From Rubritalea tangerina (GTDB lineage Bacteria; Verrucomicrobiota; Verrucomicrobiia; Verrucomicrobiales; Akkermansiaceae), in the NCBI RefSeq assembly GCF_042683245.1, contig NZ_JBHUJB010000076.1, positions 29,073-93,072 on the forward strand: a DNA stretch of 64,000 nucleotides, written 5' to 3'. A program made the position numbers and the translations under genes. The notes below the pieces were generated by a model. That model had not been told where the DNA came from, made no database searches, and saw only the letters and a list, made by a program, of their open reading frames with translations. This document shows, piece by piece, positions 28,511-38,340 of the stretch. Within the stretch, counting starts at the first letter, position 1; every line of letters starts with the position of its first letter.

Positions 28511-30010
28511 TCACTCCCCAGGAATCTCATTGAGGGTGTAGTAGCTGTTTGGATGCCAAAGTGCCTTTCCCGATTTTGAACGCAGCCCATTACAATCTAA
28601 ATGGTGAACATGACCTTTAATCATAGTATCTAACAGGATCCTCACCAGCTTGCCATCCTCAGACAACTCAGCTGAGAGAACCTTCGGCGTGACCTTGTCA
28701 ACTTCAGGGCTGCCATAGCTTTTCTGGTAAATATACGTCCACGCCGCCACCTTATAGTTGGCAATATCTTCAGCAATTTCCCTGTCCAAGGGCTCAGTGA
28801 AACGCAAAGTAAAGCCTCCTCTAGCAGCTTCCATCGTCAACATCTCAAAAGGAACCACACCATTCCAGCGAACACGCTCTAGGGTGAACGTCTTCGGCCC
28901 AACTGATGCCCATCCCCTGTTTGTCCCCCCGACAAATAAGGTTCCGTCTTCCGCCAGCTGCATCGGGACAATACCACACTCAAAGCCGTCTAGAAACTTC
29001 CAGATCGCTCCCTGATAAACCCCGTTGACCTTCTCTAAATAGGCACGCTGCACCTGAGAATGGGTTTGCTCACCTACTAACAATTGATCCGTAAATGGGC
29101 TAAACTTCCCCTTGCTAGACTCGGAGATCAAAGCAGTGGGAGACTGCCCCACCTTTCCGTGCGGGACCTGAATAGCAGGAGGCACGTACTCCGGAATGCG
29201 ATCTGCCTCTATGCTGATACGCGAACCAGATACCGGGTCCTTCGGTCGCTTCCCCATCTCTGGCGCCTGATCATAATACACATTGCCCGTCGGATTGCCT
29301 GTGAAACTTCCTGGCTTCAAGTGCTTGATACAGGAAGTCCCATTCCACAAACCCTGATTGTCTGTATAAAAAGCATCACCCACATGGTTGAACCCAATTC
29401 CCCCAGGGGAACGCACCCCTGAACAGGTAGGGATAGTCTTCCCATCCGGAGTGATCCGTAAACACCATCCGCGCCATTGCGCCTTGGCACGCCCTGAACC
29501 AGTCAAACAATGCACAGTCCAAACATCCCCATTCTTGTCCGGCGAAGACCCAAAAGCATATTCATGGTAATCTCCAGTGATGCCCCATTGGTTCGAAAGA
29601 ACCTGATATTCATCATAACGACCATCCCCATCAATGTCGCGTATTCTGCCATACGCTTCCCTGTCCGTGAAATGTAGCCATCCGTCCTTGTAAAACATGC
29701 CCAAGGGCTCGTGGGCCCCTGAAAAAGCCAGTGACCACTTCACCTTACTCAAATCCTCCCCATATGCCCCATCACAAATCCATATCTCCCCTCGCCGTGT
29801 CGCTATCGCAAGCCGCTTCTCCGGCATCAAGGCTAATGAGCCCACCTCTAACACTTCACCTTTAGGCATAGGTATAAGTTCCCTAACATAATACTGAGAT
29901 TGCTCAGAATCTGTCTGCGGAAGCACATCGCCTTTGCGAATCTGCCCCTCTACCCACTGACTGCTCATCACTGCAGCCACCGCCATCGTACCAATAATTT
30001 TTACTTCCAT
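28511..30010 (-). CDS. Secreted beta-propeller, sorbosone dehydrogenase-like
   Basis: 499 residues with an N-terminal signal peptide (about 1-22). The body reads like the propeller proteins found with PVC cytochromes: blades containing LALMPEKRLAIATRRGEIW, IRDIDGDGRYDEYQV, GGIGFNHVGDAFYTDNQG and LFVGGTNRGW. These are related to glucose/sorbosone dehydrogenases, but a PQQ site cannot be confirmed by eye. The C terminus is a Big_5-like beta domain (FTLRFTEPLDRE). The start at 30010 overlaps the end of the upstream cytochrome gene by 10 bp, so the two are translationally coupled and probably form one redox unit. Confidence 0.75.
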   Translation of the reverse strand: MEVKIIGTMAVAAVMSSQWVEGQIRKGDVLPQTDSEQSQYYVRELIPMPKGEVLEVGSLALMPEKRLAIATRRGEIWICDGAYGEDLSKVKWSLAFSGAHEPLGMFYKDGWLHFTDREAYGRIRDIDGDGRYDEYQVLSNQWGITGDYHEYAFGSSPDKNGDVWTVHCLTGSGRAKAQWRGWCLRITPDGKTIPTCSGVRSPGGIGFNHVGDAFYTDNQGLWNGTSCIKHLKPGSFTGNPTGNVYYDQAPEMGKRPKDPVSGSRISIEADRIPEYVPPAIQVPHGKVGQSPTALISESSKGKFSPFTDQLLVGEQTHSQVQRAYLEKVNGVYQGAIWKFLDGFECGIVPMQLAEDGTLFVGGTNRGWASVGPKTFTLERVRWNGVVPFEMLTMEAARGGFTLRFTEPLDREIAEDIANYKVAAWTYIYQKSYGSPEVDKVTPKVLSAELSEDGKLVRILLDTMIKGHVHHLDCNGLRSKSGKALWHPNSYYTLNEIPGE

Positions 30011-31533
30011 GAGTATGTTAATGTGAATGTGTTTACGCCCTTCTTAAGCTCAATTTCTGTGTGATATCCCTCTGCTCCCCGAACGATCTCTGTTGGTGAC
30101 TGCACCACAACCTTCCCATCGATCTCAAGCACTCTCCCATTCTGAACTGCTGATCCATTTCCTAATACTATCCCTAACTTTCCTCCCCCGGGCGACACCA
30201 CTTCTAACTTCCTCTTCATCCCAGACACACTCGGCTCAACCTTCTCCCGAACCTCATTCCCATCCACCCGATATCGAAATGTCGGATAGCGTAATGTGTC
30301 TAACACGTAGCCCACAAATTGCACCTCACTCGTCCCACTCCAATCGACTTCACCCTCTCGTACATATCGATATGGTGCCTTCTTCGCGGCCAAGGAAACA
30401 GAATATGACGACATCGGAGCCTCAAAGCCTTGCCCCCGACCAGTCCAGTGCCTTCCCCCATTAATGAATGGCCCACGCCACATAATCTCAGGTGCACAAT
30501 GCTGCGTACTAAAGGCGATGTTCACTTCCTCAGGATACCCCACACCGATCGCGCGTGGTGTCGTCCCCGCTATGAAATTATTATAAAGAACTGCTTCTTT
30601 GCCCTTCGGACTCAAATCAATCACAGCCGCGGGAGCCCTCCCACCCTTGTGCGCGCGCTCAGAGAGCCATTGCTTACCTTTGATCCCTGGCCCTGACCAA
30701 CGCACACTCAAACCCGCATCCCTCGTCGCTTCAAAATACTCTAAACGTATCGCTTGCTTCCCCTTCTCCAAAGCCACTTCTCCTACCTGACGCCTTTTAC
30801 CCATCGGCCCAGTCCCCTTCACATGCGCCACCTCCACGGCATTCACCACCAACCTCGCACCATCATCCGCATCTAATTCAAAACGGTAATTTCCAGATTC
30901 GGGAACCTCTAACATGCCTGTCCAAACAATCCCAAAGCCATCTTTCTTCTTAATGTGACGCAAGCTAAAGTACCCATCTTGCTCTTCCTCAAAGGCCACA
31001 GACTCAAGTTGTTCAAACTCCGGAAGCACCTTCCAATCACCGTGAAACACTTCCATCACCAAACTCTCAATGGGAGAAACCTCCTTGGGAAGTGGGTAAT
31101 GTTCTAATAATTCCTTTGCCTTCCAAGTGTCCTTTCTCCCTTTACTCCACTCGCGCGCAGCCACTACCTCTTCCACACTAACAGGTTCTTCTGCATTCCC
31201 AAACTGGGTTCGAACATAACTCAATGTCGCTGCAATCTGCGCGTCCGTCAGCATCGCCCCCTGCGGTGGCATCGCCAAGTTATACTTGCGTCCCGCCACT
31301 TCTATAGGACCTTCCAAACCATGCAATAACACCTGAATCGCCCGCGCAGCATCCCCCTGCACCCAAGCACTCTCTGCTAATGGTGGAAATGTGCCACTCG
31401 CAGCACCCTCCCCCTGTACTCCATGACAGGCAGAACAATTTTGTTTATAGAGCTGAGCTCCGTCTTCAGCAGCCCGCAACACAGAAGCACAAGCCACCGC
31501 TCCAAGCGCCATTGAATAGTATCGTTTCATCAT
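30001..31533 (-). CDS. Secreted cytochrome c with PA14-like domain
   Basis: 510 residues from ATG 31533, chosen because it starts a proper signal peptide (MMKRYYSMAL...LRAA); the longer frame adds 12 residues ahead of it. A mono-haem site CSACH lies close after cleavage, with methionine in LAMPPQGAM as likely sixth ligand, giving a class I cytochrome c (about residues 24-115). After an approximately 60-residue linker comes a PA14-like domain (GNYRFELDADDGARLVVN, GKQAIRLEYFEA). The last 200 residues are a beta-rich domain. It would carry electrons from a sugar or alcohol dehydrogenase; the downstream propeller overlaps it by 10 bp and is the likely partner. Confidence 0.82.
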   Translation of the reverse strand: MMKRYYSMALGAVACASVLRAAEDGAQLYKQNCSACHGVQGEGAASGTFPPLAESAWVQGDAARAIQVLLHGLEGPIEVAGRKYNLAMPPQGAMLTDAQIAATLSYVRTQFGNAEEPVSVEEVVAAREWSKGRKDTWKAKELLEHYPLPKEVSPIESLVMEVFHGDWKVLPEFEQLESVAFEEEQDGYFSLRHIKKKDGFGIVWTGMLEVPESGNYRFELDADDGARLVVNAVEVAHVKGTGPMGKRRQVGEVALEKGKQAIRLEYFEATRDAGLSVRWSGPGIKGKQWLSERAHKGGRAPAAVIDLSPKGKEAVLYNNFIAGTTPRAIGVGYPEEVNIAFSTQHCAPEIMWRGPFINGGRHWTGRGQGFEAPMSSYSVSLAAKKAPYRYVREGEVDWSGTSEVQFVGYVLDTLRYPTFRYRVDGNEVREKVEPSVSGMKRKLEVVSPGGGKLGIVLGNGSAVQNGRVLEIDGKVVVQSPTEIVRGAEGYHTEIELKKGVNTFTLTYSWK

Positions 31534-31748
31534 CAGTACCCCTTCTACCCTAAAAACGCCCTCCAACATTGCGCTTAATCACGCATTTTTTGACATGTTT
31601 CGCGCATAAATCCCCCACCCTTCACAAAAAATGACAAAGATAAGAAACAGATTCCACTCAGATTCGTGAACACAGGTCCAATATCACCACTTTCTATTCA
31701 AATTTGACTATCTGGTCTCTTTCCCATACAAGTAGACACCCAACACTT

Positions 31749-34097
31749 ATGAACAAAATACTTAGCCTCAGTCTAGCCGCGACGACCTCTGCACTGGTCG
31801 CCGCAGAGCCCATTGTCCCCCAACCAAAACAGGTACAGGTCCAAGGCAAAGCCTTTACCCTTACCGAGCACACCGCCATTCGCGCCGATGAAGCTCTCCT
31901 GCCTCTCGCCAAATTACTCGCTCACGAGATCGAGGTGCTCACAGGATTCACTCCTAATATCTATCAAACATCCCATAAAATCTTACTCGAAAGTGAGATC
32001 GCCCTGCGAAAATCCACTGACCAAAAAGAACCTGCAGAAAGCTACTCCCTCCAAACGAGCCCCAAAAATCTCACCATCGTTGGTGCTGATGCCAATGGCG
32101 CCTACTACGGTAGCCGTACCCTCCTTCAGTACCTTCAAAACCATAAAAATAAGGTTCCGGCACTCAGTATCAAAGACAGCCCCGAGTTTCCTGTTCGCTC
32201 AGTCCTCGTCGATGTCGGCCGCAAATTCATGCCAGTCGAGGACCTCAAAGACTGGATCCGCATGATGGGCTGGATGAAACTCAACGAACTCCACTTCCAC
32301 CTCAACGATAATAGCTGGGGACGCTACCCAGGCTATCGCCTCGAATCCAAAATCTTCCCCAACCTTCCCTCAAAAGACGGCCACTACACCTTTAAACAAA
32401 TCCGCGAACTCCAAGACTTCGCAAAACTCCACGGAGTCACGATCATTCCAGAAATCGACTCCCCAGGCCACGCCCTCGCATTCACCAACCTCAAACCCGA
32501 GCTCGCACAAAATGAAATGAACCGCAACGGCTTCGGGCTCGCCTACCTCGACCTCCATAACCCAGATGCTATCCGCTTCATGGAACAAATCTTCGATGAG
32601 GTCGCCCCACTCTTCGATGCCAAAGAGTTCCATATCGGCACCGATGAATACCGCATCAACCTCGTGAAGAAAAAAGAAGACCGCGAGGCTCTCGGAGAAG
32701 CATTCCGCCAGTACATCAACCACTGCGATGAATACCTCCGTAAAAAACATAATAAAGTCACGCGCATCTGGTCCGGATACGAACACCTCCCCGGAACCAC
32801 TGAACCTAACAAAACTGTCGTCATCGATATGTGGGAAACATCCGATGCCAAAGTGAAATCAAAAGCCGGCTACCAAGTCGTTAACTCCTCTCACTTCTAC
32901 ACCTACATTGTCCCGGGTGCCCCCTACTACGGCGTGAATAACCAATTCATTTATGACACCTGGACACCACGCCAGTTCTCAGACAAACCAGAAGGACAGT
33001 TAGAGAAATCCGACCCCGGCCTGCTCGGTGGCAAACTCCACATCTGGAACGACTTCGGCCCCACCGGCCACACCTGGAACGAAATCGCCCGCCTCTCACT
33101 CCCATCCATGGCAACCATGGGTGAAAAACTCTGGGGCAGCAAAGGCTACGAAAACTACCAAGCCTTCCTCCAAGGTACCTCAAAGACCACTGCCAGCATC
33201 CCCACCGTCAAACTCCTCACCCGTGAAGCTGCTGCCGATGGATTCGTATGGCAACTCGAGAGCCCGCGCCACCATATCGGAAATACGACCTACCCCAGCG
33301 AGCTCAAATCTGAAAACCTCGAGTACCCATGGACCGCAAGCTTCACCCTCACCCGTCATAACGACATCGCAGGGAACGAAACCTTGCTCAGCTCCAAGCT
33401 CGCTACGCTCTTCCTAGACTTGGAACACAGCACCGTCGATAAAAAGACAAAACAGGAAACCAAACACAAAGGAATCGGTCTCGTCCGTGCCAACCAAGCC
33501 CCAGGCTATGACCCGATTACCTCCTACCGACCAGACATCCTCGTCTGGAACTACCAAGTGCCACTCGGCAAAGAAACCACCATCACCCTCGTCGGTGAAA
33601 AACGTAAAACCTCACTCTACATCGATGACAAATTAATAGGGTCCAAAAATATTCAAACCGTCTGCCCACTCACCCACATCGGTGACCCAGACCTCCCCCG
33701 TGGCTTCCATGGTATCCTCCATAAAGCATCCATTAAGTCGTCAGCCCCTGTCTCACATTCCCTCGGCGCCTGGTCCCCTGACACCTTGAAATCCTCGCCA
33801 GCGGTCCTCACCCTCGACGTCTCTAAAGTCATTGCTAATGGCCCAAATCACGTCGAATTCAACTACACCAGCGGTCTCCACGGGCTCGACATTTCCAAAG
33901 TCGAACTCCTCGCTGATGGGAAAGTCATCCATACCGATGACCACGCGGGCTTCACCGGCGGCAAACCCCGCCAAAACCGCTACACCCTCAAACTCGACAA
34001 TAAAAAGCAAGGAGTCACCTACACCCTGAAAGCCCACGTCTCAGGCGCAGGTGGCTCCGATAGCAGCGGCTCCATCCTCCTCACTGAGTCACTCTAA
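31749..34097 (+). CDS. Secreted beta-N-acetylhexosaminidase (GH20)
   Basis: 782 residues from ATG 31749, which starts the signal peptide MNKILSLSLA...VAAE (about 1-19); the frame upstream is open but not supported. A GH20b-type N-terminal domain precedes the catalytic barrel. HIGTDE at residues 295-300 gives the conserved Asp-Glu pair (usual motif HxGGDE; here Thr replaces the second Gly). Substrate-stacking WxxW-type tryptophans follow. The last 250 residues form beta-sandwich domains, one LamG-like. It would release terminal GlcNAc or GalNAc from chitin, mucin or glycosaminoglycan fragments, which fits nearby sulfatases. A strong terminator follows. Confidence 0.92.
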   Translation: MNKILSLSLAATTSALVAAEPIVPQPKQVQVQGKAFTLTEHTAIRADEALLPLAKLLAHEIEVLTGFTPNIYQTSHKILLESEIALRKSTDQKEPAESYSLQTSPKNLTIVGADANGAYYGSRTLLQYLQNHKNKVPALSIKDSPEFPVRSVLVDVGRKFMPVEDLKDWIRMMGWMKLNELHFHLNDNSWGRYPGYRLESKIFPNLPSKDGHYTFKQIRELQDFAKLHGVTIIPEIDSPGHALAFTNLKPELAQNEMNRNGFGLAYLDLHNPDAIRFMEQIFDEVAPLFDAKEFHIGTDEYRINLVKKKEDREALGEAFRQYINHCDEYLRKKHNKVTRIWSGYEHLPGTTEPNKTVVIDMWETSDAKVKSKAGYQVVNSSHFYTYIVPGAPYYGVNNQFIYDTWTPRQFSDKPEGQLEKSDPGLLGGKLHIWNDFGPTGHTWNEIARLSLPSMATMGEKLWGSKGYENYQAFLQGTSKTTASIPTVKLLTREAAADGFVWQLESPRHHIGNTTYPSELKSENLEYPWTASFTLTRHNDIAGNETLLSSKLATLFLDLEHSTVDKKTKQETKHKGIGLVRANQAPGYDPITSYRPDILVWNYQVPLGKETTITLVGEKRKTSLYIDDKLIGSKNIQTVCPLTHIGDPDLPRGFHGILHKASIKSSAPVSHSLGAWSPDTLKSSPAVLTLDVSKVIANGPNHVEFNYTSGLHGLDISKVELLADGKVIHTDDHAGFTGGKPRQNRYTLKLDNKKQGVTYTLKAHVSGAGGSDSSGSILLTESL

Positions 34098-34121
34098 CCT
34101 TTGACCCAAGAAATGTAATCC

Positions 34122-34155
34122 AAAGAGCCACGGTGCCCCACCGTGGCTCTTTTTG
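34122..34155 (+). terminator. Intrinsic terminator after the GH20 gene
   Basis: Perfect 14-base arms at 34122-34135 and 34139-34152 with a three-base loop, continuing into a run of U. It cleanly separates the GH20 gene from the HMA-domain gene. Confidence 0.9.
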
Positions 34156-34284
34156 TGCCCACCTCATCCCATGCCAATTCGCCCCCCTTAGGGACACAGT
34201 TCGCTCAGGCGCTTCAGCTTGCCACCCACAACCCATCTGCTAATAGATGCACCCTCTACACATATAACCCAAACCCAATACACT

Positions 34285-34842
34285 ATGAAAAACCTCACTC
34301 TCTTGCTTTCGGCCCTCTCGATCGCTTCACTCACAGCCGATGAAGAATTACACGTCTGCGGCCCCGAATGCGTTCCCGAAGCCGTCAATTACGCCCCACA
34401 AGATCCCGAAAAAAAGACCCAAACCATCGTCGTCAAAGGCCTCACAACCAAGCAAGATTCCAAAACAATCGCACGTACTCTCAACTCGATGACAGGCGTC
34501 ACCGTCGAACATATCTGCCTCAAATCAGGAGTCGCTACCGTCAATTACAACCCAGCAACCGTCAAAAAAAATACCATCACTAAAGCCATCACTTCAAAAA
34601 ATTATACCGTCGGCGGTGAACGCTATGTCTTCCGCTTCGATGGTATCCATTGTAATGAATGCGTGAAACGTGTCAAAAAACTCCTCTCCGAGCTCGATGG
34701 CGTCACCCCACGCTACGTCTCAGAAAATTCTACCAAAGTCATCGTCGATATCCATTCAAGCAAAACCGATACTCAGCAAGTCATCGACACATTAGAATCC
34801 CATCACTATGAGTTCATCCCACAAGAACTTACAAAAAAATAA
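34285..34842 (+). CDS. Exported protein with two HMA-like domains
   Basis: 185 residues from ATG 34285, chosen because it begins a signal peptide (MKNLTLLLSALSIASLTA). Near the N terminus of the mature part is HVCGPEC, a possible metal site. Two ferredoxin-like heavy-metal-associated domains follow. The first (about 48-108: TIVVKGLTTKQDSKTIARTL) lacks CxxC; the second (about 111-180) has CNEC in FDGIHCNECVKRVKKLL. This looks like a periplasmic copper or zinc binder where only the second repeat keeps the metal ligands. It is followed 6 bp later by a sulfatase gene, so they share a transcript; a metal chaperone role is an inference. Confidence 0.72.
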   Translation: MKNLTLLLSALSIASLTADEELHVCGPECVPEAVNYAPQDPEKKTQTIVVKGLTTKQDSKTIARTLNSMTGVTVEHICLKSGVATVNYNPATVKKNTITKAITSKNYTVGGERYVFRFDGIHCNECVKRVKKLLSELDGVTPRYVSENSTKVIVDIHSSKTDTQQVIDTLESHHYEFIPQELTKK

Positions 34843-34848
34843 CCCACC

Positions 34849-36147
34849 ATGATCCTATCCCGCCTTCTGAGCATTTGCCTCCTCTCACTTACCTCTCTCC
34901 AAGCTGCTCAGAAACCTAACATCGTCCTGATCATGGCCGATGACCTAGGGTACGGCGGGATTGGCTGCTACGGAGCCAAACAAACACACACGCCGAATCT
35001 CGACGCGCTCGCTGCCACCGGAGTCCGCTGCACAGACTTTCACTCTAACGGAGCTGTCTGCTCCCCTACCAGAGCCGCTCTCTTCACTGGCCGCTACCAA
35101 CAACGCTGCGGAATCACCGGCGTCGTCACGGCCAAAAACCACCGCGATACCGGACTCGCACTCGATGAAGTCACCTTCGCCGAAGAACTCAAAAAACAGG
35201 GCTACACCACCGCCCTCTTCGGTAAATGGCACATCGGATATCCAAAACACCTCCACCCCATCCACCAAGGCTTTGACCACTTCACTGGATTCGTCTCTGG
35301 GAACGTCGACTACCATAGATTCATCGACCAAGAAGGATTCTACGATTGGTGGAAACAAGATCAACCACATCAAGAGACTGGCTACCTAACAGACTTAATC
35401 TCCAAAAAAGCCGTCGACTTCATTTCCAACCATAAAGACACACCATTCTGCCTCGTCCTCACCCACGGAGCACCACACTACCCCATCCAAGGAAGAAATT
35501 CCCCCGGCTTTAGAGAAATCGGTAAAGCCAGAACCGGCACCAAACTCCCCGGTGACCCCAAATCCATCTACCGAGAAATGATTGAAGTCATGGATGAAGG
35601 AATCGGCAATGTCGTCGCCCAACTCGATGCCCATAAACTTCGAGAAAACACCCTCATCATCTTCTGCTCAGATAATGGACCCGCCTCACTCGGATCCTCC
35701 GGTGGCCTGCGCGGTAAAAAAGGACAAATCTATGAAGGCGGCCACCGCGTCTGCGGAATCTTTAACTGGATAGGCTCTCTTCCCGCAGGCTCCACCTGCC
35801 ATACCCCCATCCTCACCATGGACCTCTTCCCCACCTTCCTAGCCATGGCCCAAGCTCAACCTACAACCAAACTCGATGGCATCAACGTCCTCCCCATCCT
35901 CCAGTCTGACGCTCAGGAGAAACGCGACCCCCTATTCTGGCAAATCAAACAAAATATCGCCGTCCGAGATGGCCATTGGAAGTTAATCCTCAATGCCAAA
36001 ACCGAAAAATCCGAACTCTATAACCTAAATAAGGATATCAAAGAATCAAACAACTGCATCTCAGATCACCCAGAAATCGCCAAGAAGCTCGAATCCCTAG
36101 CCCGTAACTGGATCAAAGAAATGCAGCCCTACCCGAAAAAATCATAG
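34849..36147 (+). CDS. Secreted type I sulfatase (arylsulfatase A-like)
   Basis: 432 residues with a signal peptide (about 1-20). PNIVLIMADDLGYG gives the metal-binding Asp31-Asp32; CSPTR at 71-75, followed by AALFTGRY, is the exact formylglycine motif; GKWHIG and SDNGP supply further active-site residues. The length is short for the family but complete, including the ELYNL-type C-terminal segment. It probably removes sulfate esters from glycans in the periplasm or outside. It follows the HMA-domain gene by 6 bp. Its 3' end faces the convergent sulfatase at 36159, with 11 bp between them. Confidence 0.95.
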   Translation: MILSRLLSICLLSLTSLQAAQKPNIVLIMADDLGYGGIGCYGAKQTHTPNLDALAATGVRCTDFHSNGAVCSPTRAALFTGRYQQRCGITGVVTAKNHRDTGLALDEVTFAEELKKQGYTTALFGKWHIGYPKHLHPIHQGFDHFTGFVSGNVDYHRFIDQEGFYDWWKQDQPHQETGYLTDLISKKAVDFISNHKDTPFCLVLTHGAPHYPIQGRNSPGFREIGKARTGTKLPGDPKSIYREMIEVMDEGIGNVVAQLDAHKLRENTLIIFCSDNGPASLGSSGGLRGKKGQIYEGGHRVCGIFNWIGSLPAGSTCHTPILTMDLFPTFLAMAQAQPTTKLDGINVLPILQSDAQEKRDPLFWQIKQNIAVRDGHWKLILNAKTEKSELYNLNKDIKESNNCISDHPEIAKKLESLARNWIKEMQPYPKKS

Positions 36148-36158
36148 CTCTACACAGC

Positions 36159-37988
36159 CTAAGATCCTTTATTCAAATACTGAACACGTTCTTTGATCAG
36201 GTGAGACTTAGCCTTTAACTTAGATCCATCTAACTTGAATTGGTAGACCTTAGGATCAAACTCGTACAACATTGCTGCTGTATTGAGAATCAAGTTCAAC
36301 TCCACAGCATCCGTGCTGCTAGAGATGGCTTCGTCCACCACCGCCTTCGCCCCTGTATCCCCTATCATCGCCAAATACTCCGCAGCTCTCACCCGGACCA
36401 AGCGGTTCTCATCCTTCTTGGCTACCTCCCTCACTGCCCCTGCCAAGTCCTTAGCCTGATCGCCAAATGATGCAGCGCTGATACAGCCCCAATAACGTTC
36501 CCATGCTTTCTTCGATTTCAATGCCTTCACCAAGCCCTCCCTCGCATCCGTGTATCGCTCTAACTGCAAATTCGCGATGTCTAACATTTTACTGATATCC
36601 GCACTACGGCTCAGACCAAATGCTACCGGATCCTGAAAGGCGGACTCGATCAAATAACTCTCAGGATAAAGACTCAAGTCGTTCTTCTCCCTCAGGTAAG
36701 CCATATGCTCAGCCCGCATTCCTTCGAGAACATCCGCATACTTAGAATCCCCAGCGAGATTGTTTAACTCATAGGGATCGGCTTCCAAATCATACAATGC
36801 TTCCGCAGGCTTCTTCTCAAAAAATTGTTCCTGCACGCTATCTAACTCACCAGCCTCATGCATCTCTCTGAGCTCCTTATACGCCAGCTGCCTATAGCGA
36901 TAAAAATTGTGCAAGGCATCTGGATTGTACGGCTGGAAGTTCCGCGTGTACTTCATCTTCCCCTTCCGATAGGTACGCACTAAGTCGTACTTTTCATCAA
37001 ACCGATCCGCATAACCCACCCCCACACGCTCCCCAAGATCTGCCACACTCAAGCCCTTGCCTAAAAATGGCTTACCGTCAAATTGCTCAGCCACAGGAAG
37101 CCCCGCCGCCGACAAGAGTGATGGCCCAAAATCCATAAAATTCACGATAACGTCAGTCCGGCTACCTGGCTCAAATGGTATCAAGTGCTGCCACTTCTTT
37201 GGCACTCTAACAATGAGAGGCACCGCCAACCCAGTCTCCTGAGCGTACCCCTTGCTACGCGGCAACACGCCACCATGATCACCAAAATAAAAAATAATTG
37301 TGTCCTCATACAAGCCATCCTTCTTCAAAGCCCCTATCAGAGCCCCTAATTGTTTGTCGATCCCCCGCATCCTCTCTTGATAGGCTGCATAGCTGTATCG
37401 AAAAATAGCCGTATCTGGGTGATGCGCTGGTAACTGCACCACCGACATCTTCTCCACCATGGGCTTTTGCTTCATCGCTGCCTCTTTGAAATGCAACGAA
37501 CTCTCATGAGACGAAGCCAGTGTCTGCTTGTGAAAAAATGGCTGCCCCTCCTTGCGACCACTCCAATTGCCAGAACCACTCCACGTCTCCTTCATATTCA
37601 CTTTCAAATTGTAGTCCGTCTTCTTCTTGTTGGTCGTGTAATAACCAGCTTCCTTCAAATAAGCTGGAAACGCCTTCAAGCCCTTTGGCATCGGCACAGC
37701 CATCTGCTTTCTGTGAAACTGCGCACCAATCCGCGGCGCATAACAACCACTGATCAGCGTAGAGCGCGCCACCGAACATACCGCCCCATTAGAACAAGCA
37801 GCCTCAAAACTCACCCCGTCACGCGCTAATGCCTCCATGTTCGGCATCGCCACTCCTGACTTATCAAAGTGCTTCAAATGATGCTTCGAATTATCCTCTG
37901 ATATGATCCATAAAAAATGAGGTTGCTCAGCAGCCTGCGCAAAGGCCCCTAAACAAGCCGATAGTGACAAAAGGTAACGTGTGATCAT
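36159..37988 (-). CDS. Secreted sulfatase with atypical CSVAR motif
   Basis: 609 residues from ATG 37988, which starts the signal peptide MITRYLLSLSACLGAFAQAA; the upstream extension is rejected. The fold begins at HFLWIISEDNS, the acidic metal-site variant of one sulfatase branch. The catalytic motif is CSVARSTLISG (Cys71): the third position is Val where Pro or Ala is usual, and this could affect maturation by the formylglycine-generating enzyme. GDHGG follows later. After the sulfatase domain there is a helical C-terminal part with HEAT-like repeats (VRVRAAEYLAMIGDTGA). It may act on a different sulfate ester from its convergent neighbour. Confidence 0.88.
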   Translation of the reverse strand: MITRYLLSLSACLGAFAQAAEQPHFLWIISEDNSKHHLKHFDKSGVAMPNMEALARDGVSFEAACSNGAVCSVARSTLISGCYAPRIGAQFHRKQMAVPMPKGLKAFPAYLKEAGYYTTNKKKTDYNLKVNMKETWSGSGNWSGRKEGQPFFHKQTLASSHESSLHFKEAAMKQKPMVEKMSVVQLPAHHPDTAIFRYSYAAYQERMRGIDKQLGALIGALKKDGLYEDTIIFYFGDHGGVLPRSKGYAQETGLAVPLIVRVPKKWQHLIPFEPGSRTDVIVNFMDFGPSLLSAAGLPVAEQFDGKPFLGKGLSVADLGERVGVGYADRFDEKYDLVRTYRKGKMKYTRNFQPYNPDALHNFYRYRQLAYKELREMHEAGELDSVQEQFFEKKPAEALYDLEADPYELNNLAGDSKYADVLEGMRAEHMAYLREKNDLSLYPESYLIESAFQDPVAFGLSRSADISKMLDIANLQLERYTDAREGLVKALKSKKAWERYWGCISAASFGDQAKDLAGAVREVAKKDENRLVRVRAAEYLAMIGDTGAKAVVDEAISSSTDAVELNLILNTAAMLYEFDPKVYQFKLDGSKLKAKSHLIKERVQYLNKGS

Positions 37989-38169
37989 GATGCTAGTTTT
38001 TTGAGAGTCTGTTCTATCATGTGAACTTACAGCATTAACATTACATTTTATCCTGACATTTTTTCTCCCCATCCCCCAAACTTCATAAAACCTTCCTCCC
38101 TGCCTAACCATTCTAGCCTTGTCCCCCCTCTCTCCCGCTTGCTACTGTGATGCACACACAATACGCCTT

Positions 38170-38340
38170 ATGCCCATGTTCAAGAAAACTCTGACCCTCA
38201 CCCTCGCAGCCACACTCAGCCTCCCTCTCGCCAGCTGCGTCACCAAACAAACTACCCGTAAAGGCGATGTCGTCGTCGACGAAAAATATGTCGTCAAACG
38301 CCCCGTTAAAAAATTCTTCGAAACCGTCGAAGTCGAATAA
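38170..38340 (+). CDS. Small lipoprotein (56 aa)
   Basis: 56 codons from ATG 38170; a second ATG two codons later is equally possible. It has a signal sequence ending in a good lipobox, LASC, giving a mature lipoprotein of about 33 residues starting at Cys. The mature part is charged with KRPVKKFFETVEVE at the end. No homologue is recognised. TTGCTA and a weak TACGCC 17 bases later (38139-38167) could be its promoter, placing the start codon almost at the transcript start. Confidence 0.7.
   Translation: MPMFKKTLTLTLAATLSLPLASCVTKQTTRKGDVVVDEKYVVKRPVKKFFETVEVE

Noticed and set aside
37989..38111. N-terminal extension of the CSVAR sulfatase
   Set aside because: Places 41 polar residues ahead of an obvious signal peptide; ATG 37988 gives normal export.
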